Assembly (NCBI GenBank): GCA_023634235.1
Contig: JAMKCF010000044.1
Coordinates: 620,001-684,000 of the forward strand
Reading direction: 5' to 3'
Length of the DNA stretch: 64,000 bases
DNA from: Pisaster brevispinus
Lineage: Eukaryota; Echinodermata; Asteroidea; Forcipulatida; Asteriidae
A program made the translations under genes and the position numbers. How positions within the stretch are numbered: position 1 is the stretch's first letter; each line of letters opens with the position of its first letter. Positions 49,011 through 59,948 of the stretch are shown in pieces. The notes below the pieces were generated by a model that was not told the DNA's origin, ran no database searches, and saw nothing but the letters and a program-made list of their open reading frames with translations.

Positions 49011-49608
49011 GCTAGGACCACTAAGTTTAACAGCCACATTAAAGAGAAAGAATTTAAATGCTTCCAAAACTATGGAGCCATTTCAAGTCAAAACATGGTG
49101 CAAATACATTGCTTAGTCTAACTTCAGTTGCATTAGAAACTTAAAGGGACTGCATTTTGAAGCTGTCCATGGACCAAACTGTGACATCACTGCAACAAAA
49201 TCTCACTAGGCCTACAGGTAAACTGCAAAATGCTTTTGTAAATAATTCAACATGAAGGAGATATAGGCATCAAATCAAAGGTGAGACACTTGATAATGGT
49301 GCAAACATTAAGTTGTCTTTATGAATTCACTGCCACTGAATGGCAAAGCAAAGAAAATAAATATTGGATCAAAACGCAAGACTTACCCGTTGTACAAAAT
49401 GTGGACAACAGTCAAAGAGGCAGCTTAATATCTCCTTCATGATCAAAAACATCAGTAAGTGGCAACATTCAAATAACTTTTTGAGTAGGATGTCTGCAAA
49501 ATATGAAACATGAAAGCTGTCAACATTTGATACCAACTGCATGACATGTCCTGTAAACAGACTGTTTCCATTCTATGTTTAGTTCAGGTGCTATGGGGCA
49601 GGAGGGGG
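49011..49608 (+). repeat. Array flank, duplicated at 56096-56420
   Basis: ATTAAGTTGTCTTTATGAATT, GGCAAAGCAAAGAAAAT, then CATCAGT, GCAAAATATGAA and GCATGACATGTC(C/T)TGTAAAC recur in order in the segment after array 3. The array and its flank were therefore duplicated together. Confidence 0.75.
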
Positions 49609-49700
49609 GGTCGTGGCTGAGTGGTCTATTGCACTGGACTTGTGTTATGATATTGTCAGTGGGTTCAGGTCCTAGTCATGACACTTGTTCTTTTTTTCAA
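49609..49700 (+). mobile_element. tRNA-headed SINE, 3' truncated
   Basis: GTCGTGGCTGAGTGGTCTA (A-box region) and GTGGGTTCAGGTCCTAGTC (degenerate B-box), then ATGACACTTGTTC, as in the SINEs at 5904 and 59571. The body is lost after a T-run. Confidence 0.65.
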
Positions 49701-51277
49701 GCCCATTCAATTCACATTTGTTTCCAAACTGAATGAACAAAAAGAATCAAGCAGAAAATACATGAGGAAGTGAATGGAATTACCAACGGGATGTAAGAAA
49801 TGAAATAATGTTGGTAGGAAGGCCTTTCAGAAGCCTACACAAGTACATGTAGGCTTATGCTGAGATGCCTTGGGAGGACTGGTACAGAACAGAACCAAGA
49901 AGAATAACAAACAGACAGTCCGATCAAGACAGAACCTAAGCATAAAAATATACAGCTAAGCTACACAGGTATTCATTGAAAGATTTAAACAATATTTGCT
50001 GAAAAGCAAAAGAAAATGAGAAGCAAATTCTGTCACAACTTGGGGAATGAGAGTTTTTTTATACCCACAGAACACCACCGCTTCCAAAAAGAGCCACTTA
50101 TCTTAAGATGACAAATTATTGATTGTTACAGGAAGGGGTCTTTATCTCAATAACTGCATTTTGCGTTTTTTCATAGAGCCACAGGCCCCAAAGATGCATT
50201 GTAATACATTGTGACAGAAGAGCATAAAATGTAAATAAAATTGTTGTTCAGATTTCACGAGAGCCACTTAAATGTCAGTGTCCGTGTGATCTTGTCACAT
50301 GCGCGCCCCTTTCCTATGTAAAAGCAAGTTATCCAGTTGGGTGTTTAAGTAGGACATCGCACTATTTAGGTTTCACAAAGAGACATGTATCTTTGACTAA
50401 TTACTATGGCAATTAGCCAATATATTTAAAGAAGTTAGTTAGTAATCACTAAACTATTTTAAGTTTTTATCTTTGTATATTTAGTGCTTAGTTATTATTG
50501 GGCAAAAGTGTGAAGTTTCCATGACACAACATTTTTTGGAAATTTGATCAGAAAAACTAGCAAGCCCCCCCCCCCCCCGCCGCCCTCACTTTCACATTAT
50601 GTCATATTGACGTTACCTTTATTTTTTTTTAAACGGCTGTCAAACAATGTGGATCACACTGCACTAGTAGTCATAACACACCCCTTTACCTTTCTAGAGC
50701 AAGAGAAATTTAGTACTTATTTTGTTCCAGTTGATCACTGAAGATCAACAAAGTTTTTTTCTGAATTTAAAGCTCTCTCACTGTAGGTCATGGTAACTCA
50801 AGGTTTATCAGTAATCTTTGAAACTATTTTTGAGCTCTCAGAAATGGCTTAAACATCTATACCCTTTTTTTTAAACCAATGATGCTTCGAAAGTTTTAAC
50901 CCTTTCCTTACCATAAGCGACTTTAGTCAACTGCATTCATACCCCATGTTCCTTACCATGGGCAACTTTAGTCGACCAACCTTAGACACAAAAAAACACT
51001 CAAGCCTGAGCACAAAGGCCATTTGTAATAAAGTTGTAGTTTTGTCCATGTCCATCCCAATCATGCCAATACCCAAGCTTCCCATCACTGGAAACAGAAA
51101 GATCAGATCTTACAATAAAACTTACATATCCAATGTTTAGTTGCATGTACTGACTACAGTATACTTCAAGTGCAGTGTGATTGACAGTGTCTGACAGCCG
51201 GGTGTTTTAAATAAAAGTAACGTCATAAAGTGTGGAGTGCTGATACAGAATTCAAACTGGCCCCTTGTCAACAGGCA
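49701..51277. other. Long stretch without a recognisable gene
   Basis: AT-rich. A run of C near 50566-50578. Frames at 50544-50741 and 50946-51140 have no recognisable motif; TTACCAT(G/A)(G/A)GC phrases recur near 50908 and 50954. Confidence 0.45.
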
Positions 51278-51352
51278 AGTATAGTGGTCTAGCGGTATAA
51301 CATCATCTCTAGATATAGAGGATTGTGGGTTCAAATCCAACCTGAGTAGCCT
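51278..51352 (+). mobile_element. tRNA-like SINE head or tRNA pseudogene
   Basis: TAGTGGTCTAGCGGTATAAC (A-box region), a possible anticodon arm CTCTAGATATAGAG, and GTGGGTTCAAATCCAACC (B-box). The acceptor ends do not pair well, so a functional tRNA is unlikely. Confidence 0.5.
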
Positions 51353-51600
51353 GTGATTGTGCACAAGACTCAGAAATCACTCAGTATGAAATGCTAAGTA
51401 TACATGTGTAGAGGCCATGGGTTTATACCACCCCCTTTATTTTTTTGTTCCATTATATTTTGTGTTATCTTGGTAACTACTGTTTCATGCAAGTTACATC
51501 ATATACAAGTTGGTGTGTCCCAACATGAAACAGCGGTAGAGTTATGAAACATCCTGGAGATAAAGAACTGGTGAGTTGGCACTCCATGCCCCTTCAAGCC

Positions 51601-51683
51601 ATTCTTTTATCTGATGTCTTGAAGAGAACATTGTTTTAAACAGTCAACCAACTCACAAGTTTCCTTTGTGTTTCTTCTTCAGG
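51601..51683 (+). repeat. 83-bp exact direct repeat, left copy
   Basis: Identical base for base to 52199-52281. It ends in a pyrimidine tract, TTTGTGTTTCTTCTTCAG, that would be a strong 3' splice site, and here GTATGT follows at once. Confidence 0.95.
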
Positions 51684-52198
51684 TATGTAGAATTTCTTTA
51701 AAGTTATATTTACTTTATAATGTATAGATAACATTGTGTCCTTTTTGCTAACTTTTGAGGATCATTAATTAGTGATTTTGCTTCCCAAACTTTGATCAAC
51801 CATGGGCCTACCCAGTTTAGTCTCAAGCACACAGCACTCCATGTTCAGTTGAATAGATTCTCCTTGAGAGTGATGTCGTTATTTGCTTATTTAGACTCTT
51901 TTCCTTATGGTTGTAGGATTTACTGATTTGATCCTTTTAAAATCGAGATTGCATTGATTTAGTTATATTAAGATTTGTTTTGAATTACTTTGCCACCCAT
52001 ATGTATTTGGAGTTGGAAAAGTCATTATAGTTTTAAGTATGAGTAAACACTGTTGTGTGATGAGTTAATGCCACAATATACAGAGTACAGACAATGTTAA
52101 TAGACTAGCCAGGTCTTTGAGTGTTTGTAAGATATGTTGTGGGTATTCTTTAGTTTTGAGTTTAGTTCTTCAGTCTTATATTTCATTTTGTATGTTTG
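51684..52198. other. 515-bp spacer between exact direct repeats
   Basis: AT-rich, no coding frame, no inverted ends. Together with one flanking repeat copy it could be a tandem-duplication product or an insertion. Confidence 0.5.
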
Positions 52199-52281
52199 AT
52201 TCTTTTATCTGATGTCTTGAAGAGAACATTGTTTTAAACAGTCAACCAACTCACAAGTTTCCTTTGTGTTTCTTCTTCAGG
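52199..52281 (+). repeat. 83-bp exact direct repeat, right copy
   Basis: Second copy of 51601-51683; after the same CTTCAG the sequence continues GAGTCAAACC, so the following base context differs from the left copy. Confidence 0.95.
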
Positions 52282-52939
52282 AGTCAAACCCCCATATTTA
52301 ATGTACCTCCGAAGGTGATGCTTTTCCCTTCACCTTGGGCGGGCAACACATGGTTTATAGGTCAAGCCTAAACTATAAATCACAAAAATAGATGTTCAAG
52401 ATTTTATATAAGAACATGAAAAAATGCATTTCTTTTTGACGCCAAAACAAAGTTGATTCAACTGAAAGATTACAGTATTACAGACTGGTACCATCAAACA
52501 AACTGTAGAATTAAAAACTGCTTACAAGAGTCTTTTGGTAATCAGCCAAGCTCTACGATAAACTTGAAGGGAAAATTTTTTGAAACCTCAAATGGGAGAC
52601 AACCTATGAACTTAAACAGATCTTAAGATTTACAAATAACTCTAACATTGCTAAAAAACTCAATTTGTAAAGAAAATTGCATTTTCAAAACACAGGTAGC
52701 CAATACTTTAAAACACAACTTCAAGAACTTCAAATAACATACTGAGGGTGTGCTACTTACCCGCTTCACTAAAATATTGTTCTACACTCAGGAAGACTGC
52801 TCAAAATGCTCTACATGACGAAACCACAATCAATGACCATTGAAATCTGGATCTAGAGAAAAGGGCTGTAAGAAAGAAACAAGAAAACAAACAAATATTT
52901 AAACATTATCCATGCCAGGGTCATGTCTTTTCCATACAA
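52282..52939. other. Intergenic, no gene recognised
   Basis: AT-rich sequence before array 2 of the minisatellite. No gene or element edge supported. Confidence 0.45.
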
Positions 52940-54161
52940 AAAACCACCACAACATTACAAAAACCTGTGCTGTCACATGTATGACCAGCAGTGGTTGGAG
53001 TGTACCAGTGAGTTAACTAATCAGCACAACCTATGCCATCAAATGGAAGACCTGCAGTGGTCGGAGTGAAGCAGTGATTTTATTAGTCAACACAACCTGT
53101 GCCGTCACATGAAAGACCTGTGCCAACCAATCGATGACCTGCAGTGGTTGAGGTGCAGAGAGTTTACTAATCAGCACAGCCTGTGCCGTCGCGTGCACGA
53201 CCTGCAGTGGTTGAAGTGAAGTAGTGAGTTTACTAGTCAGGTCAGCACAATCTGTGCCATAAGAAAGATGACCTGCAGTGGTTTAAGTGTATAGCAGTGA
53301 CTTTACTAGTCAACGCAACCTGTGCCATCACATGAAAGACCTGCGGTGGTAGGAATGAAGCAGTGAGTTTACTAGTCAGCCCAACCTGTGCTGTCAAGTA
53401 GATGACCTTGCAGTGGTAGGAGTGAAGCAATAGTTTACAAATCAGCACAACCTGCGCCATCACAAGGATGACCCGCAGTTGATGGAGTACAGCAGTGGCA
53501 GTGAGTTTACTAATCAGCACAAGCTTTGTCAACACATGGATAACCTGCAGTGGTTGAAGTATAGCTGTGAATTTACCAAACAGCACAACATGTGCCATCA
53601 CATGGATGACCCGCAGTGCTTGGAGTGTAGCAATGAGTTTACTAATCAGCACAACCTGTGCCGTCACATGAAAGACCTGCAGTGGTAGGAGTAAAGCAGT
53701 GAGTTTACTAGTCAACACAACCTGTGCTGTCAAAAGGATGACCTGCAGTTGATGGAGTGCAGCAGTGGCAGTGAGTGTACTTATCAGCACAACCTGTGCC
53801 ATCACAAGGATGACCTGCAGTGTTAAGTGAAGTGCCAGTGACCCTACTAATCAGCACAACCTGTGCCGTCACATGGATGACCTGCAGAAGTTGGAGTGAA
53901 GCAGTGAGTGTTACTTACCAGAACAACAAATGCCGTCACATAGATGACCTGCAGTAGTAGGAGTGAAGCAGTGAGTTTTATTAATCAGTACAACAAGAGT
54001 CGTCACATGGATGACCTGCAGTGGTTGAAGTGTAGCAGTGAGCTTACTAATCAGCACAACCTGTGCCGTTACATGGATGACCTGCAGTGGTTGGAGTGCA
54101 GCAGTGGCAGTGAGTTTACTCATCAGCAAAACCTGTGTCGTCACAAGGAAGACCTGCAGTG
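52940..54161 (+). repeat. 66-bp zinc-finger-like minisatellite, array 2
   Basis: About 18 units. In the open phase, a typical unit reads WLECSSEFTNQHNLCRHMDD and then LQ. The best unit (53617-53682) reads CLECSNEFTNQHNLCRHMKD. This has the C-x2-C-x3-F-x5-L-x2-H spacing of a C2H2 finger; the final His is replaced by Leu and the linker is shortened, giving 22 codons per unit instead of the usual 28. TAG and TGA codons (for example CAGTGGTAG) break the frame in many units, so no long protein exists now. Frames reading the opposite strand (53242-53805) are repeat shadows. Confidence 0.88.
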
Positions 54162-55083
54162 TTAAAGGGGCACACCGGCTTCGTTGGGCTATTTGGGCTA
54201 CAAAATAGGCTCAAATATGACTTCAAAGGTCTTCCAGGAATGGAGAAGAACGGTTCCTAAAAGAAACCATCAAATTTTGCCGTTTTTGAGCATTTTTCAA
54301 AAAAGTGGTTCGGATAAATCACGTGATCGGAGATAGTTTTACTTCCAGCCGTATAAAAGTAAATTACTGAACCAAATTTAAATCTGTTTTTTTTATATTA
54401 TTCATGAGTATTTGACAAAAAAGACTATGTATTCAGATTATTGATACAATTTGTAAATAATGTTGAAAAATCTAACGTAAGATTCGCATTCAGAGAGTCC
54501 GTGCAACCGAAGCGTGTTTTACGGCACACCAGCGTGGGAGCTAGCGGAACGTAAACCTTGGGGCATATCCTGTATAGCCGGTGCCGTGTCTCGTGGGGCC
54601 AGAGAGACAAGCCCCGGGCATGAACTCCCCAGCTTGCCGGTCTAGCCATGAGCTTGGGAGCTTGTCGGAGGGGTAGGGAGCCAGACCAACAATTACGTTT
54701 TTTTTTAGGAGGGTTTTAGTCTGATACCCTAGCTATTATCCCCTAACTATTACAAAGTGTTGCCTGCGCTACACACGCGGGACGACGACGGGGAATATTT
54801 ATCCCATACAGCTGGATACTTCTATGATAGCTGCACAATGTCCACCCCCCCCCCCCCCCAATTGCTGCTTTAGCTGGCTTTCCCTTTGGATTTATCGTGT
54901 GTTTTGTTTTTACTTTTTAATTTTCGATGGACCATGATTTTCTACCTCCATGGTTGGACCACCTTCTGGGTGTTTTTCCTTGCGATGTTTTTTGTACCGA
55001 TCCTTGGATGTCGAAGCCTCTCCATTGCAAGTACACAGAATATAGTACGTCGTCGTACACAGAATACAAGTTGGGTGCGTTTT

Positions 55084-55149
55084 CGCGATCGTAACCAATA
55101 ACTGTTTCAATGGCAAGTTCAACCGAAACAGTTATTGGTTACGACCGCG
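55084..55149. repeat. 25-bp inverted repeat inside the TTAA transposon
   Basis: Arms 55084-55108 and 55125-55149 pair with one mismatch around a 16-base loop; each contains AACAGTTATTGGTTACGA or its complement. Confidence 0.9.
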
Positions 55150-55198
55150 AGCGGACTTCGACTAGGACTGACCAAGAGCAAGGAACCTTGCTCTATAA

Positions 55199-55314
55199 GC
55201 CTTTTTGAGATATGGCGGACACAATACTATGGCACTATTATAGGTTTGGGTAAATTTGTATACACCCAAATCACATGGTGTACTCCTATAGTGTCCACCA
55301 TACCTCAAAAAGGC
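55199..55314. repeat. Second inverted repeat inside the TTAA transposon
   Basis: GCCTTTTTGAGATATGG and the complement of GCCTTTTTGAGGTATGG face each other, continued by GGACAC/GTGTCC, with about three mismatches in 24. It may be a small MITE nested in the larger element. Confidence 0.8.
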
Positions 55315-55656
55315 TAATGGACTGACGTCCGTTCATGTCTGTTTTTTTTTTACACGTGAATTTGTGCTTGATGGATATGAAGTCTGGGTCCTCATGCCTC
55401 GCCATTGTTATAATTGATACATAAACAGAGCACCAGTCTACTTACAACATTGCGCAACATTGTCACGTAAACTTGACAGTTGCAACGGCTGGAAAAGCGT
55501 ACAAGCTGACCTTTGACCGGGTTTTGTTTTTTTCACATTTTTCGTTAATTACGTGATATTTGGATGATTTTTTTTTTACAACAACCATTTAAAAATTGTT
55601 GTCTGTCATTCCACATTACTATATTAGGTAAACAGTAAGCCGGTGTGTCCCTTTAA

Positions 55657-56095
55657 GTGAAGTGCCAGTGACCCTACTAATCAGCACAACCTGTGCCGTC
55701 ACATGGATGACCTGCAGAAGTTGGAGTGAAGCAGTGAGTGTTACTTACCAGAACAGCGAGTGCCGTCACATGGATGACCTGCAGTGGTTGGAGTGCAGCA
55801 GTGAGTTTACTAATCAGCACAACCAGTGCCGTCACAAAGATGAACTGCAGTGGTTGAAGTCTAGCAGTCAGTTCACTAATCAGCACAACTATTGCCGACA
55901 TATAGATGACCTGTAGTGGTAAGAGTGTAGTCAGTGAGTTTTCTAAACAGCACAACCTGTGCCATCGCATGGATGACCTGCAGTGGTTGGAGTGCAGCAG
56001 TGAGTTTACTAACCAGTACAACATGTGTTGTCACATGGATGAACTGCAATTGTTGGAGTGTAGCAGTGAGTTTACTAACTTATATAAATATTTCA
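55657..56095 (+). repeat. 66-bp zinc-finger-like minisatellite, array 3
   Basis: Six units. The first two (from GTGAAGTGCCAGTGACCC) match 53827-53940 of array 2 closely, which shows that this array is a duplicated part of array 2. The frame at 55906-56103 reads HNLCHRMDDLQWLECSSEF in the same phase as the other arrays. Confidence 0.88.
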
Positions 56096-56420
56096 ACATG
56101 TAGGACCTATACATAAAACCAAAGGTGAGTCAACGGACAATTGTGCAAGGATTAAGTTGTCTTTATGAATTTACTATGACTGAATCATTAATGGCAAAGC
56201 AAAGAAAATCAAGACAAACCTGTTGTAAAAAAGTCCACTTCACTTAAAGGGGCAGCTCAACATCTCCTTTATGATGTAACATCAGTGATTGGCAACAGTC
56301 AAACAACTTCTTGAACAGAATGCCTGCAAAATATGAACAATGAAAAGCTGTTAAGAATTGATAACAGATGCACGACATGTCTTGTAAACTGGCTGTTTTC
56401 AATCAATTATGAGTTAACGT
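56096..56420 (+). repeat. Array flank, second copy of 49220-49590
   Basis: Shares ATTAAGTTGTCTTTATGAATT, TGGCAAAGCAAAGAAAATC, GCAAAATATGAA and GACATGTC(T)TGTAAAC with the segment after array 1. Confidence 0.75.
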
Positions 56421-58139
56421 GTCATGTGGAATGTCTTGGCAAGACTGATGTTTGGCTTGAAATTGGGTTCAGGTTCTTATTATGGCACTTGTGTCAGATT
56501 AACTGTTCCGTTATACTCGGCTTCACCACAACTATTCCAATCAGGTGCTCCTAAACCATAATAAAGGCAAGCAAGTCAATATTTCCATGTTGATGTTACT
56601 ATAATCAGATAATGTGTAAGGTTTCTTAAACATTCAGAATTTTATTGGCCTACCAATCAATATTTCCATATTAATGTTACTTTCTGTAAGTTTTGAGGCA
56701 ATATGTTCCTGTCATCTCGCTAAACGAGGATGGATTTGAATGTTATTGATGAAAATACTGTTTCAGTTTTTGCTTTTTCCTTTACAAGTAGACACTAAAT
56801 TTAACTGAAACTTTCACAGGTGAGTTTTATTGTTTAACAGCTTTAATAAAACAAATCACAAAATATAAGTCTATTTATTTCCCACTACAATCTGAAGAAG
56901 ATTTGAATTTAAACAGGCTTTGGAAGTTTCCACTTCCCCACTTGAACCATCTTGAAATTGTTCTATGATGAGTGCATCTTTCCTAAGTTGTTATTTTATG
57001 TTACATTTCATCAATACAGTTAATAAAGTGCTTCTACAAAGCCCTTGTTGAATTTCTAGACCCATGAGCTAGGTTAGTTGGTTAAATTTTTATCAGCCGA
57101 GTTGCCAACTTTACATTTACATATATACATGATATACAATAATATTTTTTGACGTTTTATCAAGATAAACGGTAAAGTAGACTAGGCCAAAATTTAAAAA
57201 TAGTAACATTACGCGTAATTTTTGAGTAATAGTTGGTTACATACCTAGTATACCTAATATTGGGATGCTGAATCCGAAAATGGTGGATACCCAGCCTAAG
57301 TTTTGGTCCTTGAACCTGAAAAATAACATTTAAAACAGTACAGACAACCAAGCAGACGACAGCTTCACACAATCTGTTACAGGCCGAAATAGTCAGGTTT
57401 TTCTGTGCTTTCATACAAATTTTGTCAGGATACCATACTAGTCAGGTACCTTGTTAGTAAAACTACGTTGTGATAGTGGTAAAGGGTCGTTGCAACGACC
57501 CTAGCACTTACCAACACGTTGGTTCTGATGAGACAATTGAAAACGTTGGGGGCGCTATACCGCTATTCTTCACATCTCATCGACATGTCGTGTGTGTGGG
57601 TGTGTGTAGCAATCATGTAAACAACATACGATAGTTGCGTACACTTTTCATGAGGTCAGATCAGACAGGATTTACAGTGTAGACTCCTTCGTTGCATGAG
57701 TAACACCAAATACCTGGATGTATATAGTACAAACAATATGAGACTGTAAATAACGTACATTTTTAGCAAGTTAACAGAGCCGATCCTGTTGATTTTGTTT
57801 TAGCATTGTCGCAACTGAATCATCATTTTTTCATTGTCATCATTTGCCGATCGTGATGTGAGACAAGGTATGTCATGAAGTCATGAGGGCATCGTGTGTG
57901 TGTCTTATGACTTATGACTGGATGAAAACATAGGCCTATGGTCTGGGCTTTTGTATGTGTACCAGTTAAAACGTCGCATATCGTGATATTTTGGCTGCTA
58001 GTTATCTGACTTAGGCAGATTTGTTGGTTTTTGGGGGGTTTTTCGCTTACAGTAATCACTATGATTTGGGTTGTTAAGAGGAGGTTTATGGTCATTGCAA
58101 GTCCTACCGTGACAATTTGCACTTGCGATCACCACTCTC
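56421..58139. other. Long stretch without a recognisable gene
   Basis: AT-rich. An 18-bp perfect palindrome, GGGTCGTTGCAACGACCC, lies at 57484-57501, and a GGGGGCGCTAT motif at 57549. Minus-strand frames at 57160-57414 and 57823-58122 show no domain. Confidence 0.45.
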
Positions 58140-58350
58140 TGCTTACTGTGTAAGCGCGAAAATCCTTGGGCTAGCTGTGTAAATGAAGAATGCTTAGCAT
58201 TAACATGGAGTATGCACAAGCAAAAATTCTGTGCTTAGCAGTGAAATACATGTTGCATAAAATACATGAAATACATAAGCGCACAATTACGTGCTTCCCA
58301 GGGTTATTTCTTTGCTTACGGTAAGCAGAGCCATGAAGTTGAGCCCAGTT
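58140..58350. mobile_element. MITE-like remnant with GCTTACGGTAAGC end
   Basis: The right end, TTGCTTACGGTAAGCAGAGC then CATGAAGTTGAGCCCA, matches the terminal motif group seen at 9698, 11810 and 38125 (CATGGTTCCGCTTACCGC). TTAGCA/GTAAGC phrases repeat inside. The left end is not defined. Confidence 0.45.
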
Positions 58351-58505
58351 TAGTGAACTTGAATCCAGGCTTTATGCTAGTGCTCCAGTGCATCATCCAA
58401 TCTTCCATACCTGTATACGGTGATCTTCAGAAGCGCCAAACAAATCCAGCATGTTCGCTTTAGTGTTATCTGGATAGGTTTACTCTGATGTAAAAAAAAG
58501 GTGTA

Positions 58506-58920
58506 ATAATAATAATAATAATAAGCATTTATATAGCACCATCTATCTAGAACACTATTCCGAGGCGCTGATTAAGTATTTTCCTGCAAGGTATTGGGGG
58601 CTACTTTTGAAGTATGAGACCTACTCCTTAACATAGCACCATGTAATGGTTTACAAGGTGCTGTGGCGCAATATGCTGCCGATCAAACCAGGAACACCGG
58701 GGCGGACCCCTTCTCTTTTCGATAAGTGCACTGGGTTCTTTTACGTGCGTTACACAACACACGGGACCAACGGCTTTACGTCCCATCCGAAGGACGAAGC
58801 AATCATGGTTAAGTGTCTCGCTAAAGTACACAAGTGTCACACCGCGACTCGAACCCACACTCTGCTGATCAGAAACACCAGAGTTTGAGTCCAGTGATCT
58901 TATCCGCTCGGCCACGACAC
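58506..58920 (-). mobile_element. Full-length tRNA-headed SINE, minus strand
   Basis: On the minus strand: head with TGGCCGAGCGGATAAGATC (A-box) and GTGGGTTCGAGTCGCGG (B-box); a central core with CCTTCGGATGGGACGTAAAG and TTGGTCCCGTGTG; a 3' part with AGGCGCT-type phrases; and a tail of about seven ATT repeats (58506-58525). The core resembles one widespread among marine invertebrate SINEs. The overlapping minus-strand frame (58628-59026) is an accident of this sequence. Confidence 0.88.
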
Positions 58921-59570
58921 ACCTGTGTAGAACACAGCGGTGGTACATCCAGCTAAGGTTTCCTATGGTTTGAAGTCCCCCCCCCCCTCTCCTTCCACAC
59001 ACAAATTGGTCAACCCTGTAAATCAAGACTTATTCTCTTGTTGTATGGACCAAGTAGTTTTTGGCAACATCCCCATGAAATGTTCACAGATTGATTTTGG
59101 ATGTAGTGCTGCCCGTTGCAAGCGCTTCTTAAGCGGGCCTTGCGAGCCCTTAAGCCCTAGCTGTCATGCCCAGGATCAAGCAATTGTTACATAAATTCAC
59201 TTATTTCTCTCTTAAAATGTGTAGTATTGACTTCTTTTTTTCATGTTTGTTTTGTATGAAGGTCGACAAAATAAGCAGCCGAAGGGATTGAAAACTCCAA
59301 AAAGAGAGTCACAAAACTGAACTTTGACCTATATTATTTGATGTTTGATCGTCCTTTTTGTTGTTGCAGAAACTAGCCTGAAATAAATGCAATTTTACCA
59401 ATGTCTTCCTGGTTATTTGAAACTTTGATTTTTCTTTCTTTTTAGGGCTGCAAGAAATAGACTGAGAGTAATGCGATTTAGGTATCAAAACAACAGGGTA
59501 AGGATTTTTTAATTACCTTTCTTTGCTAAAAGAAAAGAATGTCACTGTTTAAGACTAGCATTGATGTAGC
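58921..59570. other. Intergenic between SINEs
   Basis: A C-run near 58978-58987 and AT-rich sequence. No gene recognised. Confidence 0.5.
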
Positions 59571-59778
59571 GTGTCATGGTCGAGTGGTCTAGTGCAACGG
59601 ACTCAAGTTCTGGTGGTTAAAACATCAGGGTGAGGGTTCGAATCCCGGTCATGACACTTGTGTCCTTGAGCCAGAAGCTATACTATAATTGCACCCAGGG
59701 GTGTAAATGGGTAGCTGCAAGGGTAGAGAATGATATTGACTGCCACATCAGCCCGGGCTGTATAATAATAATAATAAA
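59571..59778 (+). mobile_element. tRNA-headed SINE with (AAT)n tail
   Basis: A-box region GGTCGAGTGGTCTAG, B-box GAGGGTTCGAATCCCGG at 59632-59648, then ATGACACTTGTGTCCTTGAG as in the SINE at 5904. The tail (59761-59778) is a run of ATA/AAT that is also the tail of the oppositely oriented LINE. Confidence 0.85.
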
Positions 59779-59948
59779 GACATTTGTAAAGTGCCTAATG
59801 CAAGAGCCTCTAAGCGCATGAAAAACAATAAAATATACAATGAGTGAAAGATACAATTACAAATAAGCAGATTACAAATAAGCAGCTTCAAACAAATGAG
59901 TTTTTAACAGAGACTTAAAACAGTGTAAAGAACTAGCCTGGCAAATTT

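Larger units (their letters stand above)
54166..55652. mobile_element. 1.49-kb TTAA-flanked DNA transposon (Kolobok-like, non-autonomous)
   Basis: Inverted termini AGGGGCACACCGGCTT and, complemented, AGGGACACACCGGCTT differ at one base in 16. TTAA is duplicated at 54162-54165 and 55653-55656. The sequence joined across the element equals the uninterrupted minisatellite at 53815-53860 (TTAA at 53823-53826), so the empty site is inside the window. AGGG termini with TTAA duplication point to Kolobok more than piggyBac. The interior has two further inverted repeats, a GC-richer stretch and no transposase frame. Confidence 0.9.

Noticed and set aside
51278..51352. Possible functional tRNA gene
   Set aside because: A- and B-box-like segments are present but the acceptor stem does not pair, so a SINE head or pseudogene is more likely.
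51601..52281. 83-bp direct repeats as LTRs of a small retrotransposon
   Set aside because: No TG...CA ends, no primer-binding site or polypurine tract next to the repeats, and no flanking target duplication.
53242..53805. 187-codon minus-strand ORF rich in VLISKLTAT-type repeats
   Set aside because: Antisense reading of the 66-bp minisatellite; the only finger-like protein signal is on the plus strand.
58628..59026. 132-codon minus-strand ORF
   Set aside because: Lies almost wholly on a SINE with clear pol III boxes and ATT tail; the frame is incidental.
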